NCBI GenBank assembly: GCA_020632885.1 | Contig: JACKEQ010000019.1 | Location: forward strand, 1 to 64,000 | DNA length: 64,000 bases | Source of the DNA: Alphaproteobacteria bacterium | GTDB lineage: Bacteria; Myxococcota_A; UBA796; GCA-2862545 | Reading direction: 5' to 3' | Shown: positions 53,228-61,899 of the stretch, one piece after another | How the letters are laid out: every line of letters starts with the position of its first letter | Numbering within the stretch: the first letter of the stretch is position 1 | Program-made: the position numbers and the translations under genes | The notes under the pieces: generated by a model | What the model saw: the letters and a program-made list of their open reading frames with translations, nothing else | What the model was told of the DNA's origin: nothing | The model's database searches: none

Positions 53228-54316
53228 ATGCCCGAGCCCCTCACCCGCTTCTACGTCCCCTCGAACGCGGTGAGCCGAAGGGAGGGGTTCGGCCGACTGT
53301 TGGCCCCCGAGACCGTGCGCTCTCTCTGCGACGGCCCACCCGAGCGACCGTGGAATGCGCTGACGCGGTGGAGCGCCCTCGAGCTCCCTGTCCCGATCGT
53401 CCATCCAGGGTGCCTCGCCCATCCGTCCAGCGTGCTGGAGACGCTCCTCGGGCTCACCCGCCATCAGCTCCACGACATCGCCCTCGGCCCGGCGCAGGGT
53501 GCCTCGGCGGGCGACCTGACCCCCGGGGATCCGGCGTCCCTGCGGACCTCGTTGCGCCATCTGTCCCCGGAGGGGCGCGGGGAGTCGTTCCTCCGTGAGA
53601 TCGAACAGCAGGGAGCGCGTCCGGACTGGATGATCCTCACGGTGGTGCCGCTACCGCCGGCCTCGATGTGCCCACCGCCGGCTCTCCGCGCCCTGGCCGC
53701 ACTGGAGGAGCGGTTCACGCGACACCGTCGGCTCGTGGAGATCGCCGCGCCCGAGGTGATCCTGCAGCACGAGCGGCACGTCCTGCAGGAGCGCTTCGGC
53801 GAGGTCTACGACGAGCTCGCGCGGGCGTTCCACACCCGGGCGACGCCCCTTCGCCGCGCGCTCTCGCTCAGCGTCGACGCCGCGCAGTTCTTCCTCTTCG
53901 ACCCTCTGGAGGGCTGGGCGCCCTCTTCCTCGATGGCGCCACCGGAGGGAGCGCTGGAGCAGGGGCTCGTCGTGGGGTTGAGGCTGGGGGCGGACGGAGA
54001 CCGCGGCCTGGAGGTGGTCGATGTGCTCACCGAAGCGGACCGCGAGGACCTCGAGGCCGGGCCCCTGATCTTCCCACTCACCGTGCGGCGCGGGCCGCTG
54101 TTCGCGTCGGACCGGTGGGTGGGTCCCCACGCGTACGATTGGGCGATGGAACCGTGCGTCCTCCTGGCACCCGGCGCCTACCGCGCGTCCTGGTACCGGA
54201 TCTCGGACACGGCCATGCGCCGACGCCGAGCGAACTGGCTGCTCCACGTCGAGCAGGTCCCCTCCCTGGACGGGATCCCGCCGTACGCCGTGCTTCCCCA
54301 CGAGGACGAGCTCTGA
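53228..54316 (+). CDS. Stand-alone RNA polymerase beta-prime N-terminal-like protein
   Basis: GGGAGG is five bases before ATG 53228; GTG 53198 (overlapping the sigma stop, GTGA) is in frame and possible. The 362-residue protein matches the start of bacterial RpoC. GRLLAPETVRSLCDG resembles its ASPxxIRSWSxG. SALELPVPIVHPGCLAHPSS and VLETLLGLTRHQLHDI (50-84) match the ELAxPxAHIWFLKSLPSRIG / LLLDMxLRDIERVL stretch. RPDWMILTVVPLPP (131-144) and IAAPEVILQHERHVLQE (172-188) match PEWMILTVLPVLPP and LAAPDIIVRNEKRMLQE. The zinc ribbon, the rest of the clamp, and the NADFDGD catalytic loop are absent. About 140 residues of unknown type follow. It is the last gene of the ECF42 operon. Confidence 0.8.
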   Translation: MPEPLTRFYVPSNAVSRREGFGRLLAPETVRSLCDGPPERPWNALTRWSALELPVPIVHPGCLAHPSSVLETLLGLTRHQLHDIALGPAQGASAGDLTPGDPASLRTSLRHLSPEGRGESFLREIEQQGARPDWMILTVVPLPPASMCPPPALRALAALEERFTRHRRLVEIAAPEVILQHERHVLQERFGEVYDELARAFHTRATPLRRALSLSVDAAQFFLFDPLEGWAPSSSMAPPEGALEQGLVVGLRLGADGDRGLEVVDVLTEADREDLEAGPLIFPLTVRRGPLFASDRWVGPHAYDWAMEPCVLLAPGAYRASWYRISDTAMRRRRANWLLHVEQVPSLDGIPPYAVLPHEDEL

Positions 54317-54345
54317 CCGGCTGGCTCGACGCCGCAGAGACGACG

Positions 54346-54376
54346 ACGCCGCGGCCCCTCGAAGGAACCGCGGCGT
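54346..54376. terminator. Bidirectional hairpin between convergent genes
   Basis: A perfect 9-bp stem ACGCCGCGG / CCGCGGCGT with a 13-base loop, placed between the end of the RpoC-like gene (54316) and the end of ftsZ (54418). No T-run follows on either side, so the termination efficiency is uncertain. Confidence 0.55.
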
Positions 54377-54417
54377 CTGCGTTCAGGCAGGGGACACCTG
54401 CGCTCTGGAAGACCGGA

Positions 54418-55545
54418 TCAGTCGGCGGTCTTGAAGAACGTCGGGATGTCGTAGTCGTCGTAGATGGGGTCGATGCCGCTGTGCAGCTCGCGGCCCCGCG
54501 ACCGACGCGGCGCGCCCACGTGGTGCACCACACGCTCGTTCACCCGACGCTCGACGCTCTGCGGCTGCAGCATCTGACGGGACTCCTCGAAGCCCGTGGC
54601 GATGACCGTCACGCGGGCCTCGTCGCCCAGCGACTCGTCCGTGACCCAGCCCCAGATGACCTCGGCGTCCTCGTGCGCCTCCTCCTGGATGAGCGAAGAC
54701 GCCTCGTGCATCTCGTACATCGTGAGGTTGTGGTTGCCCGTGATGTTGATGAGCACGCTCGTGGCGCCGACGATGCTCACATCGTCGAGCAGCGGGCTCG
54801 AGATGGCCCGCTGGGCCGCCTCCACCGTCTTGTGCTCGCCCGACGCGGTGCCCACACCCATCAGCGCGACACCCTTGCTGCCCATGATCGTGCGCACGTC
54901 CGCGAAGTCCACGTTCACGACGCCATTGAAGTTGATCAGGTCGCTGACGCCCTTCACCGCGTGCAGGAGCACCTCGTCCGCCATGTTGAACGCGTGCTGC
55001 ATGGTGGTCTTCTCGCTCGCCATCGCGACCAGACGCTGGTTCGGGATGGTGATGAGCGTGTCGACCGCCGCCTTGAGCGCCTCGATGCCCTCCTCGGCCT
55101 GCCGGCGACGCCGCTTGCCCTCGAAGAAGAACGGACGCGTGCACACCGCCACCGTGAGAGCCCCACACTCGCGGGCCACCTGCGCGATGACCGGCGCCGC
55201 GCCCGTGCCCGTGCCGCCGCCCATGCCAGCCGTCACGAACACCATGTCCGCACCCACCACGAGCTCCGCGATCCGATCCCGGTCCTCCAGCGCCGCCTCG
55301 CGACCGACCTCGGGGTTCGCCCCCGCACCCAGGCCCTTCGTGAGCTGCGTGCCGAGCTGGAACCGCCGCGGAGCCAGCGAGCGCCGCAGGTCCTGCGCAT
55401 CCGTGTTCATCGCGATGAACTCGACGCCGGTGAGACCACTGCCGATCATGGTGTTGATGGCGTTGCCACCACCACCGCCGACGCCGATGACCTTGATGCT
55501 GGCGCCAGTGGTGATGTCCTCTTCTTCGTGGACGATCTCGATCAT
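54418..55545 (-). CDS. ftsZ: Cell division protein FtsZ
   Basis: A 375-residue tubulin-like GTPase of normal length. It has IKVIGVGGGGGNAIN, the tubulin signature GGGTGTG at 109-115, NADEVLL-type T7 region (MADEVLLHAVKGVSDLIN, NFNGVVNVDFADVR), a short variable linker and the conserved C-terminal peptide YDDYDIPTFFKTAD. It polymerises at midcell to organise septation. Last gene of the minus-strand cell-wall cluster; only 80 bases separate it from ftsQ, so there is no ftsA in the usual place. Confidence 0.97.
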   Translation of the reverse strand: MIEIVHEEEDITTGASIKVIGVGGGGGNAINTMIGSGLTGVEFIAMNTDAQDLRRSLAPRRFQLGTQLTKGLGAGANPEVGREAALEDRDRIAELVVGADMVFVTAGMGGGTGTGAAPVIAQVARECGALTVAVCTRPFFFEGKRRRRQAEEGIEALKAAVDTLITIPNQRLVAMASEKTTMQHAFNMADEVLLHAVKGVSDLINFNGVVNVDFADVRTIMGSKGVALMGVGTASGEHKTVEAAQRAISSPLLDDVSIVGATSVLINITGNHNLTMYEMHEASSLIQEEAHEDAEVIWGWVTDESLGDEARVTVIATGFEESRQMLQPQSVERRVNERVVHHVGAPRRSRGRELHSGIDPIYDDYDIPTFFKTAD

Positions 55546-55625
55546 GGGGGTCTCCGGGCTGGGGGATGCGGGTGGGACGGGGTGTGGAGTGGAGTGCGCG
55601 GCCCGGGGTGGGCCCCGCGGGGGGG

Positions 55626-56378
55626 TCAGCCTTCCCCGGGGGACCCCAGCGGCCGCACGATGGCGACGGACCGGGGACCGAGGTCGACATGGAAGGGACG
55701 GTCGAGGTCGACCGTTCCCGAAGCGAGGAGGGACCCGAGACGCTCGAGCTGACCATCCAACCCCTCGAGGGCGAACAGCAGCCGGGAGCCGCGGGTGTGC
55801 ACCGTGAAGCCACGGGTGCGTGAGAAGTGGACCTCGTCGACGAGGTCACGCGAGACGAGCCCACGCGTGTCGAGCTCGCCGAGCAGGTGGAGCGCGCTCT
55901 TCACGACCCGACCCGGCAGATCCGGATGGGCCCGCGCGAGATCCGGCGAGACGCCCGTGATGCTCGGGTAGTCGAGGTCCAGCGGGCTGGCCTCGAGGAA
56001 CGCCTCACCGTGCGCATTCACGTAGAGCATGCGATCGAAGTGCAGGAGCGCCGTAGGAGCGTGCTCCTCGACGACCACCTCGACACGGTCGGGGAACACC
56101 CGCCGCACCTCGGCACGACGCACCCACGGATGACGCTCGACATCCGCCGCGACCCGCTCGGGGTCGACCTCCCAGATCCGCGTGCCGTTCGGCACGTCCG
56201 CGAGGTGGCGGAGCTCGCCCGCCGCCGCATGCCCGTTGCCCGAGAACGTGATGTGCTCGACGTACAGCAGGTCGGGCCTGGCGACGTACCCGACGGTGGC
56301 GACACCGAGGATCATCGCAGCCAGACCGGCGGCGCCCAGAGCCGCGCGGGCCCGGTATGTCGACAGCACGTTTCGCAT
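55626..56378 (-). CDS. ftsQ: Cell division protein FtsQ
   Basis: A 250-residue bitopic protein: short cytoplasmic start, one membrane segment (AALGAAGLAAMILGVATVGY), then the POTRA domain (LLYVEHITFSGNGHAAAGEL, WEVDPERVAADVERHPWVR, AEVRRVFPDRVEVVVEEHAP) and the FtsQ beta domain (YVNAHGEAFLEASPLDLDYP). I chose ATG 56378 because the extension to 56474 has poor third-position G/C; no strong ribosome site is seen for either. It links FtsB/FtsL and the septal synthase. Upstream is a MopE-type gene instead of the cluster's usual wall gene. Confidence 0.88.
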   Translation of the reverse strand: MRNVLSTYRARAALGAAGLAAMILGVATVGYVARPDLLYVEHITFSGNGHAAAGELRHLADVPNGTRIWEVDPERVAADVERHPWVRRAEVRRVFPDRVEVVVEEHAPTALLHFDRMLYVNAHGEAFLEASPLDLDYPSITGVSPDLARAHPDLPGRVVKSALHLLGELDTRGLVSRDLVDEVHFSRTRGFTVHTRGSRLLFALEGLDGQLERLGSLLASGTVDLDRPFHVDLGPRSVAIVRPLGSPGEG

Positions 56379-56588
56379 GGAGCGGAAGGGAGGAAGGAGG
56401 TTGTGCGGGGACGGATCTCCAGCGGGGGACGCCGGAGGGGATGCATCCGTTGTACCGGCTCGACGCGCCGGCATCAAGGCGGGCGTTCGACTTTTTCACC
56501 CAGTCGCGAGCACCTCTGACGTCCGTCGATCGACAACCCGATCCGAACGCCGAGAATCGCGAGACGCCCGCGGGGCGAGCACTGGGGG

Positions 56589-57614
56589 TCAGAGACGCCG
56601 ACGCATCGCGAGCAGCACGACGCCACCGAGCATCCCGAGGGCTCCGGCCGGCGCGACCGCACACCCGCGCACCGCGATGTCCTCGCACTCGACGACCCCG
56701 TCGCAGTCCTGGTCGATCGGGTCACCACAGACCTCGAGGGCCCCGGGATACACGGTGGGGTCGGTGTCGTCGCAGTCCTCGTCCCGCGCGAAGCCGTCAC
56801 CGTCCCGATCGAGCGGCTGTGGCGGGTCGACCGGGGGCGAGCCCGTGTCGTCCGGCCCGAGCTGGTCCGACGTGGCGGGGTCGCAGTCGTCGTCCACACC
56901 GTTGCCGGGGACCTCGTAGAGCCCGGGGTGCGCGGCGGGGTTCGTGTCGTCGCAGTCGCCCCACACCGTCGACCAGCGCGCGTTCGGCGGGAAGCAGCTG
57001 AGCACGGGCTCACCGGCTCCGTACCCGTCCCCATCGACATCCCGATACCAGGCGGTCTCCTCGGCGTCCTCGTCCACCTGACCATCGCAGTCGTTGTCGC
57101 GGGCGTCGCAGACCTCGGGCGCGCCGGGGTAGACGGTCCAATCGGCGTCGTTGCAGTCCGACGGGTTCGTGACCATGCCGGGCCCCCCGACGCACGACAC
57201 CACCCCGACCGGGCCGCCGAACCCGTCGCCGTCGGCGTCCGGGAACCACATCGTGCCGACGCCCTCGTCGATGAACCCATCACAGTCGTTGTCGACCCCG
57301 TCGCACAGCTCGGATGCGTTGGGGTGCTGGAGAACGCTGCTGTCGTTGCAGTCGCCCCCGCGCGTCGCGAACCCCGGCAGCCCACACGCCCCGGGCACAG
57401 GCGGGCCCACGCCGTAGCTGTCCCCGTCGGCATCCGCGTAGCCCGTGCCGTCGTCCGCGATGCCGTCGCAGTCGTTGTCGATGCCATCACAGATCTCGAT
57501 GGCGCCGGGGTAGATGAACGGGTTCGTGTCGTCGCAGTCGTCGAAGGACGCGTACCCGTCCTGGTCGAAGTCGAGGAAGGGGATGGCGGACGCCGCAGCG
57601 AGCAGGAAGAGCAT
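56589..57614 (-). CDS. MopE-repeat surface protein with MYXO-CTERM-like tail, inside the division cluster
   Basis: GGAGG five bases before ATG 57614; signal MLFLLAAASA. The 341-residue body is six MopE-type units (DCDDTNPFIYPGAIEICDG, DNDCDGIADDG; DCNDSSVLQHPNASELCDG; DCNDADWTVYPGAPEVCDA; DCDDTNPAAHPGLYEV; DCDDTDPTVYPGALEVCGD). Each pairs an acidic loop with Cys. The tail is GC, AVAPAGALGMLGGVVLLA and MRRRL, a Cys-helix-Arg surface-sorting signal. Such proteins are secreted, calcium-binding and cell-surface anchored. Its place between ddl and ftsQ, same strand, with 30 bases to ddl, is unexpected and suggests co-transcription with division genes. Confidence 0.85.
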   Translation of the reverse strand: MLFLLAAASAIPFLDFDQDGYASFDDCDDTNPFIYPGAIEICDGIDNDCDGIADDGTGYADADGDSYGVGPPVPGACGLPGFATRGGDCNDSSVLQHPNASELCDGVDNDCDGFIDEGVGTMWFPDADGDGFGGPVGVVSCVGGPGMVTNPSDCNDADWTVYPGAPEVCDARDNDCDGQVDEDAEETAWYRDVDGDGYGAGEPVLSCFPPNARWSTVWGDCDDTNPAAHPGLYEVPGNGVDDDCDPATSDQLGPDDTGSPPVDPPQPLDRDGDGFARDEDCDDTDPTVYPGALEVCGDPIDQDCDGVVECEDIAVRGCAVAPAGALGMLGGVVLLAMRRRL

Positions 57615-57644
57615 GGGAGCCTCCGGGGCCCCCATGCTAGACGG

Positions 57645-58562
57645 TCAATCGTCGGCCCGCATGCAGGTGGCCCCGACGAGCAGCCGCTCGCAGAGCTCGC
57701 CGAACGAGACGCCCGTGGCGCCGGCCGCCATCGGGGACAGCGACGTGGCCGTCATGCCGGGGATCGTGTTGATCTCGAGGAACACGGGGTCGCCGGACGC
57801 CGGCACCATGAAGTCCGCACGGCAGAGCCCGCGGCACCCGATGGCCCGGTAGACCGCCTCGGCCGCGCGCTGCGCCGAGCGCGCCTGGTCGTCCGGGATG
57901 GCGCCCGGCACCTCGTACTCGGTCTGCCCCGCCGTGTACTTCGCCTCGTAGTCGAAGAACCCGGACTTCGGCACGATGCGCACGACCGGCAGCGCCTCCC
58001 CGTCGAGAACGGCCACCGTGATCTCCTCACCGACGATCATCTCCTCGACCAGGACGTAGGGATCGAGAGCCAGGGCCCCCTCGATGGCCGCCGTGTACTC
58101 GCCCTCCGTGCGCGCGATGGCGATGCCGATGGTGCTGCCACCCACCGCGGGCTTCACGACGCACGGCAGGAACGGCGGCGCCCCGCCGGGCTCGGTGACG
58201 ACGAGGTCCCTCGCCATCCGCACGCCCGCGACGTCCGCGACCGCCCGCTTGGTGGCGATCTTGTCCATGGCGACAGCGCTCGCCCGCACGCCGCAGCCCG
58301 TGTACGGGATGCCCATCACCTCGAGCAGCCCCTGCACGCAGCCGTCCTCGCCGAAGCGCCCGTGCAGCGCGATCCACGCGGCCCCCACGCCGTCTGCCAC
58401 CAGCCGGGCAGGCAGGTCCCGCCCCACGTCGACCTCCACGACGTCCCAGCCGCGCTCGCGCAGCGCCTGCGCCACCGCGTGCCCCGACTTGAGTGACACC
58501 TTGCGCTCCGTGGAGAGCCCACCCATCAGCACGCCGACCCGCGTGTCCTTCCCGATCGTCAT
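57645..58562 (-). CDS. ddl: D-alanine--D-alanine ligase
   Basis: A 305-residue ATP-grasp ligase of normal length: VGVLMGGLSTERKVSLKSG (N-lobe with the catalytic Glu-Ser type loop), WIALHGRFGEDGCVQGLLEV, GIPYTGCGVRASAVAMDK, VVKPAVGGSTIGIA, YEAKYTAGQTEYEVP, GLCRADFMVP and FLEINTIPGMTATSLSP. GGAGG is six bases upstream. It makes the D-Ala-D-Ala dipeptide for peptidoglycan in the cytoplasm. Within murC-murB-ddl order. Confidence 0.95.
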   Translation of the reverse strand: MTIGKDTRVGVLMGGLSTERKVSLKSGHAVAQALRERGWDVVEVDVGRDLPARLVADGVGAAWIALHGRFGEDGCVQGLLEVMGIPYTGCGVRASAVAMDKIATKRAVADVAGVRMARDLVVTEPGGAPPFLPCVVKPAVGGSTIGIAIARTEGEYTAAIEGALALDPYVLVEEMIVGEEITVAVLDGEALPVVRIVPKSGFFDYEAKYTAGQTEYEVPGAIPDDQARSAQRAAEAVYRAIGCRGLCRADFMVPASGDPVFLEINTIPGMTATSLSPMAAGATGVSFGELCERLLVGATCMRADD

Positions 58563-58633
58563 CCGTCACCTCCAGCGCGTGTGCACCGTCTCGGCGCAAC
58601 ATGCAGATCACGTGCCGGGATCGGGGTCAACCC

Positions 58634-59434
58634 CTAGCGCCCACCCACCCACTTCAAGGGCGAGACGAGGTCGACGCCTCGTGTGCGCTTCACCCGTTCG
58701 ATCGCCGACTTCTGGAGGAGGCGCAGGTCGCTCGCAGTGCCCCCTCCGAGGTTCACGAGCATCTCAGGAGCCCCGTCGGGGATGGCGACCTGCCGGAGCC
58801 TGACGCGGTCGAGCGCCGCCTTGCGCAGCAGCTTCCGGATCGACCCCCGACCGCCCTCGAACCACGCGCCCGTCGGCGTCGTGGGCTTGCGGAAGGTCTC
58901 GTGCAGACGCGCCCTCGCCGCAGCCACCCCGACCCTCTCGAGCTGCACGACCGCCCGCAGCACCACGCCCTTCGTGCGTGCGCCGACCGCCTCCGGTGCC
59001 TTCGTACGTACTCCCCGCTCCCGGGCCAGATCGATGGTCACGACGTCCCAGGGGTCGCGCAGCACGCTCGCCCCGAACGTCCCGGGCACACCGTACAGCG
59101 CCTCCGGCGCCGCCAGCCCCTGGGCACCGGCCAGCGCGAGGAGCGCGGGTACCGGCAGCGCACCACCCGCCTCCACGCGGTCGTCATCCAGGAATCGTAG
59201 ATCGCAGAAGCCCTGCCCGAGCCGCAGGACGACCCCGTCGATCCCGCCATCCCGGACGAGTGTGTGGCTGCCCGACCCCACGACCGTCACGTCCCAGCCG
59301 GCCGCCTTGCAGTCCGCCAGCACCTCGACCACGGCATCGTCGTCGTGGGCGACCACCCAGACGTCGCAGGGTCCCCCCGTACGCCAGGCGGTGTGCCGGG
59401 ACAGGGGCTCCCGGAAGCGGACGGAGAGGCTCAC
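58634..59434 (-). CDS. murB: MurB-like UDP-N-acetylenolpyruvoylglucosamine reductase, atypical active site
   Basis: GTG start overlapping the murC stop (GTGA); 266 residues, near the short end of the family. FAD-binding features are recognisable: HTAWRTGGPCDVWVVA, VVGSGSHTLVRDGGIDGVVL, YGVPGTFGASVLRDPWDVV. However, the usual G-S-x-F-K-N-P motif with the catalytic Ser is replaced by GAWFEGG (Ala190). The C-terminal L-E-P-E-V motif with the catalytic Glu reads LVSPLKWVGG. Position in the cluster fits MurB, but activity is doubtful or uses other residues. Confidence 0.8.
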   Translation of the reverse strand: MSLSVRFREPLSRHTAWRTGGPCDVWVVAHDDDAVVEVLADCKAAGWDVTVVGSGSHTLVRDGGIDGVVLRLGQGFCDLRFLDDDRVEAGGALPVPALLALAGAQGLAAPEALYGVPGTFGASVLRDPWDVVTIDLARERGVRTKAPEAVGARTKGVVLRAVVQLERVGVAAARARLHETFRKPTTPTGAWFEGGRGSIRKLLRKAALDRVRLRQVAIPDGAPEMLVNLGGGTASDLRLLQKSAIERVKRTRGVDLVSPLKWVGGR

Positions 59435-60810
59435 GACAGGCGGGCCGCCAGGAGGTCGCACACCTGGTTCACCGAGCCGGCCCCGAGCGTGATGACGACG
59501 TCACCGGGCTGGACGGTCTCCGCGAGGAAGTCCGCGGCCCCCTCCAGGCTGTCGACGGCGTGGGTGCCGCGGTGGCCCCTCTCGCGCATCTCGCTCGCCA
59601 GGGTGTTCTGGTCGATGCCCTCGATGGGCGACTCCCCGGCCGCGTACACCGGGCAGACGACCACGAGGTCGGCGCGGGTGAAGGCGCTCACGAAGTCCGC
59701 CCGATGGTTCTCCACCCGGGAGTACCGGTGGGGCTGGAATACCGCGAGGATGCGGCGATCCGGGAAGGACTCGTCGGCCCCCTCGAGCGTGGCCTCGATC
59801 TCGACGGGGTGGTGACCGTAGTCGTCCACGATGAGCACGCCGCCCACCTCGTGGCGAACGGTGAACCGGCGCTGCACGCCCGTGAAGCCCTCGAGGGCGC
59901 GCTGGGCGACGTCGAAGGGGACGTCGAGCTGCATGGCGGTGGCGATGGCCGCCGTGGCGTTCAGGACGTTGTGGCGACCCGGCATGCCGAGGCGGATGGT
60001 GCCGAGCGTGATGGCGCCGTGGTGGATGTCGAACCGCGTGGACATCCCGTCCGGAGCGACGTTCGCGGCCCGGTAGTCGGCCTGGCGCGCGAAGCCGTAC
60101 GTGACCACGGGCCTCCGGATGGCCGGGATCAGCTTCTGCACGCGCGGGTGGTCGAGGCAGACGGTGGAGAAGCCGTAGAACGGCACGCGGTTCGCGAACT
60201 CCACGAAGGCCGCCTCGAGGGACTCGACGTTCTTGTGGTGGTCGAGGTGCTCGGGGTCGATGTTCGTGATGATCGACACGGCCGGCGAGAGCATCAGGAA
60301 CGTGCCGTCCGACTCGTCGGCCTCGGCCACGAGGAAGTCGCCCGTCCCGAGCCGCGCGTTCGTGCCGCCGAGGCTGTCGAGCTTCCCACCGATGACGACG
60401 GTGGGGTCGAGCCCCGCCTCGGCGAGGCAGGTCGCGAGCATGCTCGTGGTGGTCGTCTTGCCGTGCGTGCCGGCCACCGCGATGCCGTTCTTCAGCCGCA
60501 TCAGCTCGGCGAGCATCTCGGCCCGCCGGATCACCGGCACGCCCTGCTCGTGGGCCGCCGCGACCTCGGGGTTGGTCTCGTCGACCGCGGTGGAGCGCAC
60601 CACCACGTCGGACTCGCCGATGTTCTCGGGCCGGTGGCCGATGTGCACGACGGCCCCCCGCTCCCGGAGGCGATCGAGGGTCGGACCCTCCTTGAGATCG
60701 GACCCCGTCACCTCGAACCCGTCGGTGAGCAGCACCTCGGCGATGCCGCTCATCCCGATGCCGCCGATGCCCACGAAGTGCACCCGGCGGATCTTGCCCC
60801 GAAACATCAT
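59431..60810 (-). CDS. murC: UDP-N-acetylmuramate--L-alanine ligase
   Basis: A 459-residue Mur ligase of normal length: VHFVGIGGIGMSGIAEVLL, VVVRSTAVDETNPEV, AVAGTHGKTTTTSMLATCL (P-loop), LVAEADESDGTFL, IITNIDPEHLDHH, GRHNVLNATAAIA, FTGVQRRFTVR, VDDYGHHPVEIEATL and FQPHRYSR. It adds L-Ala to UDP-MurNAc in the cytoplasm. GGAGGG precedes the ATG. First recognisable gene of this minus-strand cluster; murG/ftsW, usual upstream neighbours, are not here, the next gene being a phosphotransferase. Confidence 0.96.
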   Translation of the reverse strand: MMFRGKIRRVHFVGIGGIGMSGIAEVLLTDGFEVTGSDLKEGPTLDRLRERGAVVHIGHRPENIGESDVVVRSTAVDETNPEVAAAHEQGVPVIRRAEMLAELMRLKNGIAVAGTHGKTTTTSMLATCLAEAGLDPTVVIGGKLDSLGGTNARLGTGDFLVAEADESDGTFLMLSPAVSIITNIDPEHLDHHKNVESLEAAFVEFANRVPFYGFSTVCLDHPRVQKLIPAIRRPVVTYGFARQADYRAANVAPDGMSTRFDIHHGAITLGTIRLGMPGRHNVLNATAAIATAMQLDVPFDVAQRALEGFTGVQRRFTVRHEVGGVLIVDDYGHHPVEIEATLEGADESFPDRRILAVFQPHRYSRVENHRADFVSAFTRADLVVVCPVYAAGESPIEGIDQNTLASEMRERGHRGTHAVDSLEGAADFLAETVQPGDVVITLGAGSVNQVCDLLAARLS

Positions 60811-60873
60811 GCCCGGACCCTCCGCGATGCCGGGTGATAACGCCCGCCCGGCCCGCGTACGAGCACGTCGGGG

Positions 60874-61821
60874 TCAGGCGAAGAGAGGGCCGGTGTGGTC
60901 GAGGGCCCACCGCAGGTGCGTGCGCCGGTCCGCGGGGTCCGCGGGGTCCCAGGTGGCCGGCGAGCCGGGCAGCAGGGTCGACGTGCGGCTGATGTGGAGC
61001 AGCGCGAGCCGCTCGCTCACGGCGTCCTCCGCAAACCAACCGGGCCGGCGCTGACGAACCCAGCTCGCCACGTCGCCGAACGCGTCCACATCGACACCCT
61101 CGGCGACGAAGCCCGCGGGCATCGCGGAGAACGCCAGCAGGGTCTCCACGTCGACCTCGCGCCAGGTGGACCGGCTCCACTCCAGGTCCAGCAGCGCGGT
61201 CACCTCACCGTCCCAGAGCACGTTCTCGAGGTGGGCATCCCCGTGGGCCACGACCGTGCGCTCGGGCTCGACGCGGGCGTAGCGCTCGCGCACCCAGTCG
61301 ACCACCTCGTCGAGCAGGGCGAGGGCGTTCGCGGGCTGGCCGGCGCGGGCCTCCTCGAGCTCCCGGAGCAGCGAGCCGAGCGGGAGCTGGTGGGGAGGGT
61401 CGAGGTCGGCGTCGGTGGGCAGGCCCTCGGCTGGCGTCTCGTGCAGGTGGTCGAGCGCGTCCAGCACGGCGGACACGGCCGCTTCGCGCTCCTCGCGGGA
61501 CATCCCGGCCCACGCCCAGGCCAGGGGGCGCCCGGCGACGCGGCGGGTGACGGCGTACTCCACAGCTCCGTCAGGCACCTCCACCACACCCCCATCGAGG
61601 ACCTCGGGGTAGCGGACGTCCGGGTGCAGGCGGGCAGCCAACCGCGCCTCGCGGGCGAGGCGTCCGACCTCGCCGGACGGGTTGATGCGCAGGACGATGC
61701 CCGGCCCCACCCACACCTCGTTGCTGGCACTCCGAGCAGGCACGAAGCCGCTCGCATCCCGCCTTATCGCGCGGAGGACCACGTCCCGCCGCTCCACGGG
61801 AGTCAAAGCGAACCCCCGCAC
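60874..61821 (-). CDS. Aminoglycoside-phosphotransferase-family kinase
   Basis: A 315-residue APH-like protein: GIVLRINPSGEVGRLAREAR (N-lobe), VTRRVAGRPLAWAWAG, VVAHGDAHLENVLWDG (catalytic H-G-D-x-H-x-x-N), ALLDLEWSR (metal Asp) and a helical C-lobe. The start GTG 61821 is uncertain; GTG 61800 also fits. Substrates in this family include sugars, choline and antibiotics; none can be chosen. It is 63 bases upstream of murC on the same strand, possibly co-transcribed. Confidence 0.82.
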   Translation of the reverse strand: MRGFALTPVERRDVVLRAIRRDASGFVPARSASNEVWVGPGIVLRINPSGEVGRLAREARLAARLHPDVRYPEVLDGGVVEVPDGAVEYAVTRRVAGRPLAWAWAGMSREEREAAVSAVLDALDHLHETPAEGLPTDADLDPPHQLPLGSLLRELEEARAGQPANALALLDEVVDWVRERYARVEPERTVVAHGDAHLENVLWDGEVTALLDLEWSRSTWREVDVETLLAFSAMPAGFVAEGVDVDAFGDVASWVRQRRPGWFAEDAVSERLALLHISRTSTLLPGSPATWDPADPADRRTHLRWALDHTGPLFA

Positions 61822-61899
61822 CTGCCCACATCCATACCGGCCTCCGATGTCATCCGTAACGCGGCCCTCCCCGCCTTCGAGCCCCGTGAGCGAGCAGTG

